From Verrucomicrobiota bacterium (GTDB lineage Bacteria > Verrucomicrobiota > Verrucomicrobiia > Limisphaerales > UBA11358), in the NCBI GenBank assembly GCA_021324235.1, contig JAJPJM010000129.1:1-35008 (forward strand): DNA of 35,008 bases, given 5' to 3'. The position numbers and the translations under genes are program-made. Under the pieces are notes generated by a model, which was not told the DNA's origin, did not search any database, and saw nothing but the letters and a program-made list of their open reading frames with translations. This document shows positions 22,899 to 31,394 of the stretch, piece by piece. Position 1 is the stretch's first letter, and every line of letters starts with the position of its first letter.

Positions 22899-25025
22899 AT
22901 GTACGAATTGGTCGCGCCTTTCAAACCCGCCGGGGACCAGCCGCAAGCCATTGCGAAGCTGACCGACGGCATTTTGTCCGGCGCAAAGCACCAGACGCTG
23001 CTCGGCGTCACCGGTTCCGGCAAGACGTTCGCCATCGCCAACGTCATCAAAAATGTGGACAAGCCCACCCTGGTCATTTCCCACAACAAAACGCTCGCCG
23101 CGCAGCTTTACGCCGAGTTCAAGGGGTTTTTTCCCAACAACGCCGTCGAATATTTCGTCAGCTATTTCGATTATTACCAGCCGGAAGCCTACATCCCGCG
23201 CACGGACACGTTTGTTGAGAAGGATTCCAGCCGGAACGAGGAAATTGAGCGCCTGCGCCTCTCCACCATGAGTTCGTTGTTTTCACGACGCGATGTCGTG
23301 GTGGTGGCCAGCGTGTCGTGCATTTATGGCATCGGCAGCAAGGAGGATTACGAGGCCATGGTCATCCCGATCCGCGTCGGCCAGGACATTTCACGCGAAC
23401 AACTTCTCGGGCGCCTCGTCGATCTGCAATACGACCGGAACGACATCGCGTTTGAACGGGGCCATTTCCGCGTGCGCGGTGACACCGTGGAAGTCCGGCC
23501 CGCCGGGCGCGAGGACGGCCTGCGCGTTGAATTTTTCGGCGAGCAAATCGAGCGGCTGACGCGGTTCGAGCCGTTGACGGGAAACAAAACCGAATCGCTT
23601 GACGCCGTCACCATTTTTCCGGGAAAGCAATTTGTGACCACTGGTGACAAAATGAAGCGCGCCGCCCTGACCATCCGTGAGGAATTGCGCGAACGCATCG
23701 TCTGGTTCGAGAAACAGGGCAAGTTGCTGGAAGCCCAGCGCATCAAGCAGCGCACGGAATTTGATCTGGAAATGATGGAGGAAATGGGTGTCTGCTCCGG
23801 CATCGAAAATTATTCGCGCCACATCGCCGGCCGCCCCCCCGGCTCGCGCCCCGCCACGGTGATCGATTTCTTTCCGGGCGATTATCTGCTGGTGATCGAC
23901 GAATCCCATGCGACCGTGCCGCAAGTCGGGGCGATGTTCGAAGGCGATCGTTCGCGCAAAAAGGTCCTGGTCGAGTACGGTTTCCGTCTGCCGAGCGCGC
24001 TGGATAATCGGCCGCTGAAATTTGAGGAATTTCAGTCCATGCAAGGCCAGACGATTTACGTCAGCGCCACCCCGGCCAAACGGGAACTCGAGTGGTCGCG
24101 GGAAAGTGCCATCGGGGATCTTGGCGGCTTTCGGGGGAAAGCCGGTGAAATTGGCGGCGCTCTGCCGGGCGCCGCTACGCAACCCGGCGTCGTCGAACTG
24201 GTGGTGCGCCCGACGGGGTTGATTGACCCGAAAGTCACGCTCAAGCCGCTGAAAGGCCAGATTGATGATCTCATCGAGGAATGCCGTAAGCGCGCTGACG
24301 CGAAGGAACGAATACTCGTCACCACGCTCACCAAACGCACCGCCGAGGAATTGACCGATTACCTGCGTGGCATCGGCGTGAACGTCCAGTATCTGCACAG
24401 TGAGATTGACGCGATTGAACGCGTTGAAATCCTGCGTTCACTAAGGAAAGGCGAATTTGACGTGCTGGTGGGAATCAATTTGCTTCGCGAAGGGCTCGAT
24501 TTGCCGGAGGTGTCGCTCGTGGCGATTCTCGACGCGGATAAGGAAGGGTTTTTGCGCAGTGAAACCAGTTTGATTCAGACGGCGGGCCGCGCGGCGCGGC
24601 ATCTTCACGGCGAGGTGATTCTTTATGCCGACGTGATGACCGACAGCATCAAAAAATTTCTGGCCGTCACCGAATACCGCCGCCAAAGACAGATCGCTTA
24701 CAACGCGGAACACCACATCACGCCGCGCAGTGTCTGCCGCGCGGTGGAGGAAAGTCTGGCCACCTACGAATCGAAGCGCGAAGCCGGGGCTTCGTTGCTC
24801 AAGGACGCGACGTTGGACGTGGACCTGACCGAAACCATCAGCGAACTGGAAACGGAAATGCTCAAAGCCGCTGAGGACTTACAGTTTGAGAAAGCCGCCC
24901 TGCTTCGTGACCAGATCAAGGAACTCAAACGCGCGATGGACGGCCCACAAGCAGCAACGGACGGCAGGCCTTCGCCTGCCAAACGTGTCAGTTACGCCAA
25001 ACGACGGAAAGACGTGAATCACTGA
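22899..25025 (+). CDS. uvrB: UvrABC excision repair helicase subunit B
   Basis: Damage-verification subunit of nucleotide excision repair. In order: Walker A GVTGSGKT (36-43), the beta-hairpin region YFDYYQPEAYIPRTDTFVEKDSS (about 89-111), the DEAD-type motif VIDESHATVPQ (332-342), YVSATPAKRELEWS, motif VI QTAGRAARH, and a C-terminal UVR domain (LQFEKAALLRDQIKEL, about 660-680) for UvrC contact. The product is 708 residues. About 30 residues (401-430, rich in Gly and Ala) are inserted between the motif around ATPAKRELE and VVELVVRPTGLIDP, where most UvrB proteins have about 10. The C-terminal DGRPSPAK is encoded by a perfect hairpin, ggcaggccttcgcctgcc. No Shine-Dalgarno is seen; the ATG gives the family N-terminus. 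Confidence 0.96.
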   Translation: MYELVAPFKPAGDQPQAIAKLTDGILSGAKHQTLLGVTGSGKTFAIANVIKNVDKPTLVISHNKTLAAQLYAEFKGFFPNNAVEYFVSYFDYYQPEAYIPRTDTFVEKDSSRNEEIERLRLSTMSSLFSRRDVVVVASVSCIYGIGSKEDYEAMVIPIRVGQDISREQLLGRLVDLQYDRNDIAFERGHFRVRGDTVEVRPAGREDGLRVEFFGEQIERLTRFEPLTGNKTESLDAVTIFPGKQFVTTGDKMKRAALTIREELRERIVWFEKQGKLLEAQRIKQRTEFDLEMMEEMGVCSGIENYSRHIAGRPPGSRPATVIDFFPGDYLLVIDESHATVPQVGAMFEGDRSRKKVLVEYGFRLPSALDNRPLKFEEFQSMQGQTIYVSATPAKRELEWSRESAIGDLGGFRGKAGEIGGALPGAATQPGVVELVVRPTGLIDPKVTLKPLKGQIDDLIEECRKRADAKERILVTTLTKRTAEELTDYLRGIGVNVQYLHSEIDAIERVEILRSLRKGEFDVLVGINLLREGLDLPEVSLVAILDADKEGFLRSETSLIQTAGRAARHLHGEVILYADVMTDSIKKFLAVTEYRRQRQIAYNAEHHITPRSVCRAVEESLATYESKREAGASLLKDATLDVDLTETISELETEMLKAAEDLQFEKAALLRDQIKELKRAMDGPQAATDGRPSPAKRVSYAKRRKDVNH

Positions 25026-25037
25026 ACAGAACTTGAC

Positions 25038-25448
25038 TTGCCCCAGGTGAGAACGGATATTCCCGACGTGTCCGGTCGTTTTGGTAAAATCCTTGTCATC
25101 GTTACGCTGGTGACGACCACCGGTCTGCATTGGGCCATGTTGCAATCGGTGGCATGGACGACGATGCTCGCGGGCAATTTGTGTACGCGCTCGCTTTCCG
25201 AATCCGTGGCCCGCACGTTCGATGGCAAATATCCCTGTCCCCTCTGCAAGGCCATCGCCGCCGCCAAAAAATCGGAAAAGAAAAACGAATTTACGGCGCC
25301 AACCCCGAAACTGGAGTTTCCTCCCATGAAAGAGAATCTGGTTTTGATTGCGCCTCTGAATTTCCAACTTTTGCCGCTGGCAAATACTTTTGCCGAACCG
25401 CTCCCTCAACCACCGCTGACGCCCCCGCCCCGCAGCCTCTCCGCCTGA
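25038..25448 (+). CDS. Small membrane-anchored protein with CPLC motif
   Basis: A 136-residue hypothetical protein. One N-terminal membrane helix or signal (KILVIVTLVTTTGLHWAML, about 18-36) is followed by a segment with DGKYPCPLCKAI (about 62-73), a lysine-rich stretch (AAAKKSEKKNEF) and a proline-rich tail. I recall similar 'GKYPCxLCKAI' proteins beside outer-membrane or metal-transport genes in Verrucomicrobia; this is memory. The CxxC could bind a metal or be redox active. The start is uncertain (TTG 25038, GTG 25047 or GTG 25068; none has a Shine-Dalgarno). It begins 12 bases after uvrB and precedes the CACGCG outer-membrane protein gene. Confidence 0.68.
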   Translation: MPQVRTDIPDVSGRFGKILVIVTLVTTTGLHWAMLQSVAWTTMLAGNLCTRSLSESVARTFDGKYPCPLCKAIAAAKKSEKKNEFTAPTPKLEFPPMKENLVLIAPLNFQLLPLANTFAEPLPQPPLTPPPRSLSA

Positions 25449-25580
25449 TTCGTCCGGGAAGGACGGCGTGTCGCTGTCCCTGAATAAACGGGTCCGGCAC
25501 TGCGCCGACCCTGCCTGGTTTTCCAAAAATTAACTTTGAGACCCGCCTTTTGGCCTGTCTCGCGACTGTGAATTTAAAAA

Positions 25581-26522
25581 ATGAAAAATAAAAAAAATAA
25601 TTTGGCAGCAGTAAAAATCAGTGGTGGTTTGTTGGCTGGAATGCTCGCGCCCGGTGTGGTTCATGCCTGCGCATGCGGTTGCGGTGTGTTTGACGTGGGC
25701 ACCAGCTCCATGTTTCCGAACGGCCGGGGCGGGATGGCCTTCCTGCAATACGATTATCAGGACCAAAACCGCAATTGGAGCGGCGCCTCGGAGGCGCCCG
25801 CAGCGAACAATGACGACAAGGAGATCGAAACAGACTTCATCACGTTGGGCCTGCAATATATGTTCAACGACAAGTGGGGCGCTCAACTGGAGGTGCCGTA
25901 TGACTACCGCCATTTTAAGACCGATGTTGGCGGCGGCGACATCGAGTCGCGAAACTGGAGCCAGTTCGGTGATATCCGGCTGGAGGGAATTTACACGGGA
26001 TTCTTTGCGGATTCGTCGGCCGGGGTGACGTTCGGTTTGAAATTGCCGACGGGCAGTTACAGTCACGATGCGGATGTGGTGGATCGCGACACGCAAATCG
26101 GCACGGGCAGCACGGACCTTTTGCTCGGCGGATTTTATCGTGGCAACCTGACGCAGGACGAAAAATGGGACTGGTTCGGACAGTTGCAACTGGATGTGCC
26201 GATGTTGACCCAGGCCGGATATCGACCGGGCGTCGAACTCGATACGGCAGCGGGAATTGATTACAAGGGATTGGCCATCGGTCGCGTACGGGTTTCACCG
26301 CTGGCACAGGTGATCTTTTCCGAACGCACCAGTGACAGCGGCTCCAACGCCAACCCGGACAACAGCGGTTACCAGCGGCTCATGCTTTCACCGGGAGTCG
26401 AATTTCACATTCACCCGGTAAAAATTTACGCCGATGCGGAATTCCCTGTTTTTCAACATTTCACCGGCAATCAAGTAGCCGCGCCGGTGTTGTTCAAGGT
26501 CAGCATGAGCTTTATGTTTTGA
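25581..26522 (+). CDS. Outer-membrane beta-barrel protein with CxCxC mature N-terminus
   Basis: A 313-residue exported protein. The signal peptide (about 1-29) ends at VVHA, and the mature protein would begin CACGCGVFDVG with three cysteines in the pattern CxCxC. The rest is alternating beta strands with aromatic girdles (FITLGLQYMFNDKWGAQLEVPYDY, GVTFGLKLPTGSYS) and ends in Phe (VSMSFMF), as expected for an outer-membrane barrel related to the phenol-degradation 'MetA-pathway' transporters. The Cys cluster suggests metal binding at the periplasmic or surface end. It pairs with the upstream CPLC protein. The substrate is unknown. Confidence 0.82.
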   Translation: MKNKKNNLAAVKISGGLLAGMLAPGVVHACACGCGVFDVGTSSMFPNGRGGMAFLQYDYQDQNRNWSGASEAPAANNDDKEIETDFITLGLQYMFNDKWGAQLEVPYDYRHFKTDVGGGDIESRNWSQFGDIRLEGIYTGFFADSSAGVTFGLKLPTGSYSHDADVVDRDTQIGTGSTDLLLGGFYRGNLTQDEKWDWFGQLQLDVPMLTQAGYRPGVELDTAAGIDYKGLAIGRVRVSPLAQVIFSERTSDSGSNANPDNSGYQRLMLSPGVEFHIHPVKIYADAEFPVFQHFTGNQVAAPVLFKVSMSFMF

Positions 26523-26574
26523 TGCTCATCCGCTGACACAAAGTCAGTTGCGTTGGGCAGATGGCCCGGTAGGA

Positions 26575-27249
26575 TCAAGAAGCCGCGCAATTCATCCCCA
26601 GCCGCGAACCGACCTGGGCCGTCTCATGCCACAGGGTGATGAGTTCGGTCAAATGTTGCAGCCAGGGCAGCACACGATTCTCCAGGGCATTGGAAAGCGG
26701 GAGGGTGTCTTCGGCATGGCAAAACGCATCGACGTCCTTGATGATGGTGGCGATCTGTTCGAGTTGCCATTTGCGAAGCTGGGTGAGGGATGCCCGGCCG
26801 TTGGCCGGTCCGCAGGCGTTGTCCGGCAACAAACTCAAAGTCAGCACCGGTTCCTTGAGTTGCTTGGCCAGGTTCCACCAGAGTTCACGCGCCACCTGAA
26901 TCTCGTTGATCAACACGAGGGTGACGGCGGTTTCCACACATTCCCGCGCCTGATCGGCTTGTTGCAGGGCCGTCTTAAGCAGGAGCAGGGACCTTTCCTC
27001 CAATGGTATGGTTTCAGCCTCAACCCGGCAAAACCCTTTCCCGATGACCAACGGCAGGGCGAGGTTCATCGGCTCGTCGTCAACGCTCAGTGAATATAAA
27101 ATGCGCTGTTTTTCCAGGGCCAACGCCTCCAGATGACAGCGAATGGCAGGGAGGGAGCGATATTCCAAGGACAGTAACACAGGCAAGCCATCCAACGTTA
27201 TTTCGATTTTTTCGGAGGCTTCCGATACATCAAACGACTCGTTACGCAT
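26575..27249 (-). CDS. Hypothetical cytoplasmic protein, mostly helical
   Basis: A 224-residue protein with no signal or membrane helix. The N-terminal third has beta character (EKIEITLDGLPVLLSLEYRSL), and the rest is amphipathic helix (LLKTALQQADQARECVETAVTLVLINEIQVARELWWNLAKQ). It has no nucleotide-binding or catalytic motif I can name. The length and smooth codon use support a real gene. Its upstream region is striking: a 9-bp inverted repeat with two DnaA-box-like sites, and a 14-bp motif identical to one upstream of the FecR gene at 31395. Function unknown. Confidence 0.65.
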   Translation of the reverse strand: MRNESFDVSEASEKIEITLDGLPVLLSLEYRSLPAIRCHLEALALEKQRILYSLSVDDEPMNLALPLVIGKGFCRVEAETIPLEERSLLLLKTALQQADQARECVETAVTLVLINEIQVARELWWNLAKQLKEPVLTLSLLPDNACGPANGRASLTQLRKWQLEQIATIIKDVDAFCHAEDTLPLSNALENRVLPWLQHLTELITLWHETAQVGSRLGMNCAAS

Positions 27250-27282
27250 GGCTCTAAAACCCGCAATTGGCGTGCCTCAAAA

Positions 27283-27320
27283 TGTGAATAACCCGAAAAT
27301 AACTTTAAAAGTTATTCACA
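27283..27320 (-). promoter_or_regulatory. Inverted repeat of TTATTCACA sites upstream of the 224-residue gene
   Basis: tgtgaataac (27283-27292) and gttattcaca (27311-27320) form a perfect inverted pair. Between and beside them lies the AT palindrome aataactttaaaagttatt. The half sites match the DnaA-box pattern TTATNCACA. The pair lies 35-70 bases upstream of the start, where an operator would be expected. Confidence 0.5.
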
Positions 27321-27463
27321 TATAATTCACCGAAAATTCCCTATGCTACCAAAACGCTCCAGCCTGAATTTCCTTGGCGAAATAAAACATAAGTCATTGT
27401 AGGATAATTAATTATTAAATATCTATCACCCATGCAGGCACCCAAACCAGGTCCGTAATGTAG

Positions 27464-28360
27464 TTATTTCGACGGATTTGCCCCTTTGACGCGCATTCGA
27501 ATCGAATAAAGCGACTCGCTCGCGGTGATGAACAGCGTCTGGCGATCTTTGCCTCCAAAACAGACGTTGGCCGTCCACGGTTCCTGCACATCGATGTGCT
27601 CAATCCGCTGACCGGTTTTGTCGAAAACGGTCACGCCATGACCGGTAATGTAAATGTCACCGTTCCGATCAATCGTCATTCCATCGGAACCCATTTTGCA
27701 AAAGAGCGTTTTGTTTGTGAGCGAGCCATCCGGCTGAATGTCATAACGCCACGTTTGTCCTGCGCCAATGTCCGAGACGAAAAGGGTTTTGCTATCCGGT
27801 GTGCCGGTGATGCCGTTGGGTTTCTTCAAATCCTCCGTCACCCGCGCCAGATTTTTCCGGTCGGATGAAAGATAAAAAACTTCCTGGCTGTCCAGAGCCA
27901 TCCGGTCGTGGTCCCACCAGGTGCGCCGGTAAAACGGGTCGGTGATATACATGGCCCCGTCGGGTGCGACCCAGACATCATTCGGGCCGTTGAGATATTT
28001 GCCCTTAAAATTCCCGACCAGCACCGTCACTTTTTTATCGGGCGCGATGGACCAAAGTTCATTGTGCTCGTCCGCGCAGGCGATCAAGTTGCCGCTGGCG
28101 TCAAAGTCCATGCCGTTGGCGTGGCCGGACGGCTGCAGAAACGTGGATAACTTTCCGTCGGTCGTCCATTCCATGATGCGATTGTTTGGCTGGTCCACAA
28201 AAAACACGTTGCCGTCCCGGTCGCAGGTCGGGCCCTCGGTGAAGGCAAAACTGCCGGCCAGTTTTTCAAGTTTCGCGCCGGGGGCGGTGACGTTTTGAGC
28301 GAACGTCGTCGCAACCCCAAGGCCAAGCCAAAGCAAGGAGAAGAGCAGGGCGCTTCGCAT
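27464..28360 (-). CDS. Secreted SMP-30/gluconolactonase-family protein
   Basis: A 298-residue exported six-bladed beta-propeller. The signal peptide is about 21 residues (MRSALLFSLLWLGLGVATTFAQ). Blade motifs include FTEGPTCDRDGNVFFVDQ, HANGMDFDASGNLIACAD, YLNGPNDVWVAPDGAMYITDP, KPNGITGTPDSKTLFVSD and DGMTIDRNGDIYITG. The Glu in FTEGP and the Asn/Asp residues in NGPNDV and GTPD are the usual metal ligands, so lactone hydrolysis is likely (sugar lactone is inferred). I chose the ATG at 28358-28360; the track start 15 codons earlier would put charged residues ahead of the signal. It is divergent from the holin-like gene. Confidence 0.9.
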   Translation of the reverse strand: MRSALLFSLLWLGLGVATTFAQNVTAPGAKLEKLAGSFAFTEGPTCDRDGNVFFVDQPNNRIMEWTTDGKLSTFLQPSGHANGMDFDASGNLIACADEHNELWSIAPDKKVTVLVGNFKGKYLNGPNDVWVAPDGAMYITDPFYRRTWWDHDRMALDSQEVFYLSSDRKNLARVTEDLKKPNGITGTPDSKTLFVSDIGAGQTWRYDIQPDGSLTNKTLFCKMGSDGMTIDRNGDIYITGHGVTVFDKTGQRIEHIDVQEPWTANVCFGGKDRQTLFITASESLYSIRMRVKGANPSK

Positions 28361-28410
28361 AACCCGTGTACAGTCTGGGATGACGGTGAGGAAGAATCCA
28401 CTCAAAAAAA

Positions 28411-28453
28411 CGTTCCTTGTTTTTCCGTGCCGCGTGGCACATTATGAGGAACG
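28411..28453. promoter_or_regulatory. Nested inverted repeat in a divergent promoter region
   Basis: cgttcct (28411-28417) pairs with aggaacg (28447-28453). Nested inside, gtgcc-gcgt-ggcac (28427-28440) forms a second hairpin. It lies between two divergent genes and may serve as an operator. Confidence 0.4.
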
Positions 28454-28474
28454 CTGATTTTTCGGCGCGTGAAT

Positions 28475-28918
28475 ATGCAACCGGGAACCAGAAAACTTCT
28501 GCGCTTTCTTGGCAATTGGGCCATCAACACGTTCGCGGTGTTGATCGCGGCCATCATCCTGCACGGTCACATCCGTTACGCAAACCCGACGGATCTCATT
28601 GTTGCCTCCCTGCTCCTGGGTATTCTCAATGCATTCGTCCGGCCGGTTTTAATGCTGCTGGCCCTGCCGCTGCTGATTTTTACCCTCGGTCTGTTTACCC
28701 TGGTCATCAACGCCCTGCTGCTTTACTTCGTGGGCGTGCTCATGGGTCCGTACTTTCAGGTGGACAGTTTCGGGTTTGCCTTTCTCGGCGCGCTCATCAT
28801 CAGCATCGTCTCGGTCGCGTTGAATGTTTTGACCGGTAGCGCGCGCGTTTCCGTTCAGCGGCGGCCGCCCCCGCCCAAAAACCCCCGCGACGATGATGGT
28901 CCGGTGATTGATGTGTGA
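28475..28918 (+). CDS. Four-helix membrane protein of the phage holin 4_2 superfamily
   Basis: An inner-membrane protein of about 147 residues with four helices (about 12-27, 35-55, 60-85 and 100-118, counted from the ATG). The core NAFVRPVLMLLALPLLIFTLGLFTLVINALLLYFVG is the hallmark of the family named after a mycobacteriophage holin (Pfam Phage_holin_4_2), which is widespread in chromosomes without phage context. No lysis or phage gene is near, so a holin role is not implied. A short Arg/Pro-rich, Asp-rich tail (QRRPPPPKNPRDDDGP) is cytoplasmic. The GTG at 28469 is an alternative start. Confidence 0.87.
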   Translation: MQPGTRKLLRFLGNWAINTFAVLIAAIILHGHIRYANPTDLIVASLLLGILNAFVRPVLMLLALPLLIFTLGLFTLVINALLLYFVGVLMGPYFQVDSFGFAFLGALIISIVSVALNVLTGSARVSVQRRPPPPKNPRDDDGPVIDV

Positions 28919-28952
28919 TGAATTTACGATTGGCGATTTACGAATTACGAAT
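28919..28952. repeat. Intergenic 'tacgaatt' word repeat
   Basis: gaatttacgattggcgatttacgaattacgaattc contains three to four degenerate copies of (a/t)tttacga. It overlaps the last codons of trmB. Such stuttering sequence between genes is typical of this phylum (from memory). Confidence 0.45.
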
Positions 28953-29577
28953 TCAACTGTGATTCCGGTGTGTCGCGTAATTCGTATGCGGCATTCAGTG
29001 TTTTGATTCCACGCGCTTGAAATTCCCGTTCGAAATCCGTCAATAATTCCATCAATTCACCCGGGGTCTCAACCTTCTCAAACCCAGGCTTGGCGTCGAA
29101 TACGCCGGTCATTTGCTCGAAGTAATCCCGGTCGTCGGTACGCAAATAAACCATGCCTCCCGGCTCAAGCGCGTGGCGGATGATTTCGGCGAAGTGCGGG
29201 TTGACGAGCCGGTATTTGCGGTGTTTTTTTTTCGGCCAGGGGTCTGGAAAATAGACGTGCAGGACCGACACCGAATGGGGAGCGAGCAGATATTCCAGAA
29301 AATAGGATGATTCGATGCGCACGCCGCGCAGGTTCGTCAATCGCGCCCGCCGGCCCTTGCGATCCAATTTGCGCAAACGGCCGAGCAACCGTTCGACGCC
29401 AATGAAATTTCGTTCCGGATGCCGCCGGGCATACTCGACGAGAAACGAAGCGTCGCCGCAGCCAAGCTCCACCTCCAGCGGCTGTGATTTCGCGAAAAGA
29501 CGTCTCAAATCCAGTCGTTCGACAATGGACGGCAAATCGTAAATCAGGCTGGTGACCGGAACTTCGGACGGCGGCAT
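28945..29577 (-). CDS. trmB: tRNA (guanine(46)-N7)-methyltransferase
   Basis: Methylates G46 in the tRNA variable loop with SAM. The SAM-binding motif VELGCGDASFLVEYA lies near residue 40. The family signature HVYFPDPWPKKKHRKYRLV is complete, and LRTDDRDYFEQM and TDFEREFQARG follow. The product has about 210 residues from the ATG ending at 29577; the track start is a TTG six codons upstream with no better ribosome site. The last three codons (LNS) fall within an intergenic-type repeat, so the stop is probably recent. It converges with the holin-like gene. Confidence 0.94.
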   Translation of the reverse strand: MPPSEVPVTSLIYDLPSIVERLDLRRLFAKSQPLEVELGCGDASFLVEYARRHPERNFIGVERLLGRLRKLDRKGRRARLTNLRGVRIESSYFLEYLLAPHSVSVLHVYFPDPWPKKKHRKYRLVNPHFAEIIRHALEPGGMVYLRTDDRDYFEQMTGVFDAKPGFEKVETPGELMELLTDFEREFQARGIKTLNAAYELRDTPESQLNS

Positions 29578-29764
29578 GTCACAGGTTAATTGCAACCATG
29601 GCTGCGGGTCAATGGAGACGGGTTCGTCCGTGACTTTTTAACGGCCACAATCCGTTTTCACCCAAATCGCGACCGGGATCTTGACAAGCCTGTATCATTG
29701 GCACGTGGAATACAGACGGGGTTGTCCCTGGTCGGGCACGCACCGGGGGGTCCGAGAATGATTA

Positions 29765-31327
29765 ATGAAGATTAAAGACGCATCCCGAATTGACCGTGTT
29801 CACCGGCGGCGCGTCACCATGTTTTTTGCGGGGATGATGGCGTGGGGATTCGTGGCCACCGGCGGTGCGACCCCGCACGCCATGTCCGCCGAACCGTTAT
29901 TGAGTTGGGGTGATCAAGGAGACGGCACCTATCGGAATCCCATTCTTCCGGCGGATTATTCGGACCCGGATGCCATCCGGGTCGGAAATGATTTTTATCT
30001 GGTCGCGTCGGATTTTCATTTCGTGGGTATGCAGGTGTTGCATTCGCGCGATCTGGTGAATTGGGAGGTCTTGGGGCAGGTGTTCGACCGGCTGAGCATG
30101 TCACCGAAGTACGACGAGATGACCGGCTATGCCCAGGGGACCTGGGCGCCGACACTGCGTTATCACAATGGCACATATTATGTTTTTGTTTGCACGCCAT
30201 TCGAAGGTTTATTCATGTGGCGTGCGAAAAATCCGGCCGGCCCATGGTCGAAAACGGTGACGGTCAAGGCGGTGGAACGCTGGGAAGATCCCTGCCCGTT
30301 TTGGGACGATGATGGCAAGGCTTATCTGATTCACAGTCTCAAAGGCGCCGGACCATTGATCCTCAATCGAATGAGTCCGGATGGCACGCGGTTGCTGGAT
30401 GACGGCGTGGAAATTTATCATGGCCCGACGGCGGAAGGCCCGAAACTTTTCAAACGGAGCGGCTGGTATTATATTTCGCTTCCCGAAGGCGGCGTCGGCA
30501 CGGGCGGCCAGACCGTGCTCCGCTCAAAAAACATCTATGGTCCCTACGAGCGGCGCGTGGTGTTGCCGGATGGCAGCCCGCATCAAGGCGCATTGGTGGA
30601 ACTCCCCAACGGCGAGTGGTGGTTTCTGTGTTTAAAATCGAGTGGTTTCCTTGGCCGCATCACGTATCTCATGCCCGTCACGTGGGGTACCGATGACTGG
30701 CCGGTATTCGGCGACCACGGTCATTCGGTGGACCAATGGAAGAAACCAAACGTTGGGGGTGTTTTTCCCATTCACCATCCGCAAAGAAGCGATGATTTCA
30801 ATGTTCCGGGGCTGTCTCCCATCTGGCAGTGGAACCAAAACCCGGTGAATGATGCCTGGTCGTTGACGGCGCGACCGGGTTGGCTGCGGCTGCAAGCCCG
30901 GCCCGCGACGGGACTGTCCAAGGCGCACAACAGTCTGACCGAAAAATTGTGGGGACAGTCCGGCGTCATTGACACAAAGCTTGATGTTGGCGCCATGGCG
31001 GAGGGCCAACGCTGCGGATTTGCTTTCATGAGCGGTGACGAATTTGATTGGGTTGGCATAACGCAAAGCAACGGTATGCGTCGAATCAGTTGGGATGGTG
31101 GCGAAGGTCCGGTGTTGAACGGCAAACGGGTGTGGTTGCGCGGCACGTACCATGGAAAAGAAGCCCTATTGCTGTACAGCACGGATGGCGGGCATTTCAT
31201 CGACACCGGGCTGGTGGTGGAATTGAAATTTGGCAAATGGAAAGGCGCCCGGCTGGCGCTATTTTGCTATGGCTCCAATGGCGGAGTCGCTGATGTGGAT
31301 TTCGTCAAATACAACCTAGGAAAATAA
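29765..31327 (+). CDS. Secreted glycoside hydrolase family 43 (beta-xylosidase/arabinofuranosidase type)
   Basis: A 520-residue exported enzyme. A long n-region and hydrophobic helix (about 17-41) end at HAMSAEP. The GH43 five-blade propeller starts at YRNPILPADYSDPDA with the general base Asp67. The pKa-modulating Asp175 is in WEDPCPFWDDDGKAYL and the general acid Glu224 in AEGPKLFKRSGWYY. All three catalytic acids are present. The C-terminal part (about 340-520) is a concanavalin-like beta sandwich as in GH43 xylosidases. Hydrolysis of xylan or arabinan side chains is inferred from the family. It stands alone on plus, with no transporter next to it. Confidence 0.92.
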   Translation: MKIKDASRIDRVHRRRVTMFFAGMMAWGFVATGGATPHAMSAEPLLSWGDQGDGTYRNPILPADYSDPDAIRVGNDFYLVASDFHFVGMQVLHSRDLVNWEVLGQVFDRLSMSPKYDEMTGYAQGTWAPTLRYHNGTYYVFVCTPFEGLFMWRAKNPAGPWSKTVTVKAVERWEDPCPFWDDDGKAYLIHSLKGAGPLILNRMSPDGTRLLDDGVEIYHGPTAEGPKLFKRSGWYYISLPEGGVGTGGQTVLRSKNIYGPYERRVVLPDGSPHQGALVELPNGEWWFLCLKSSGFLGRITYLMPVTWGTDDWPVFGDHGHSVDQWKKPNVGGVFPIHHPQRSDDFNVPGLSPIWQWNQNPVNDAWSLTARPGWLRLQARPATGLSKAHNSLTEKLWGQSGVIDTKLDVGAMAEGQRCGFAFMSGDEFDWVGITQSNGMRRISWDGGEGPVLNGKRVWLRGTYHGKEALLLYSTDGGHFIDTGLVVELKFGKWKGARLALFCYGSNGGVADVDFVKYNLGK

Positions 31328-31394
31328 CGCCTATCAGCAGCAACCGACAGAACGGGCCGATTCAATTTCCCATGCGGCGGCGGCAAGAAAATAC

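Noticed and set aside
23391-24398. 335-codon minus-strand ORF inside uvrB
   Set aside because: It is antisense to conserved UvrB motifs and no family is recognised.
28475-28918. Holin-like gene as evidence for a prophage
   Set aside because: The Phage_holin_4_2 family is common in chromosomes, and no other phage gene is in the window.
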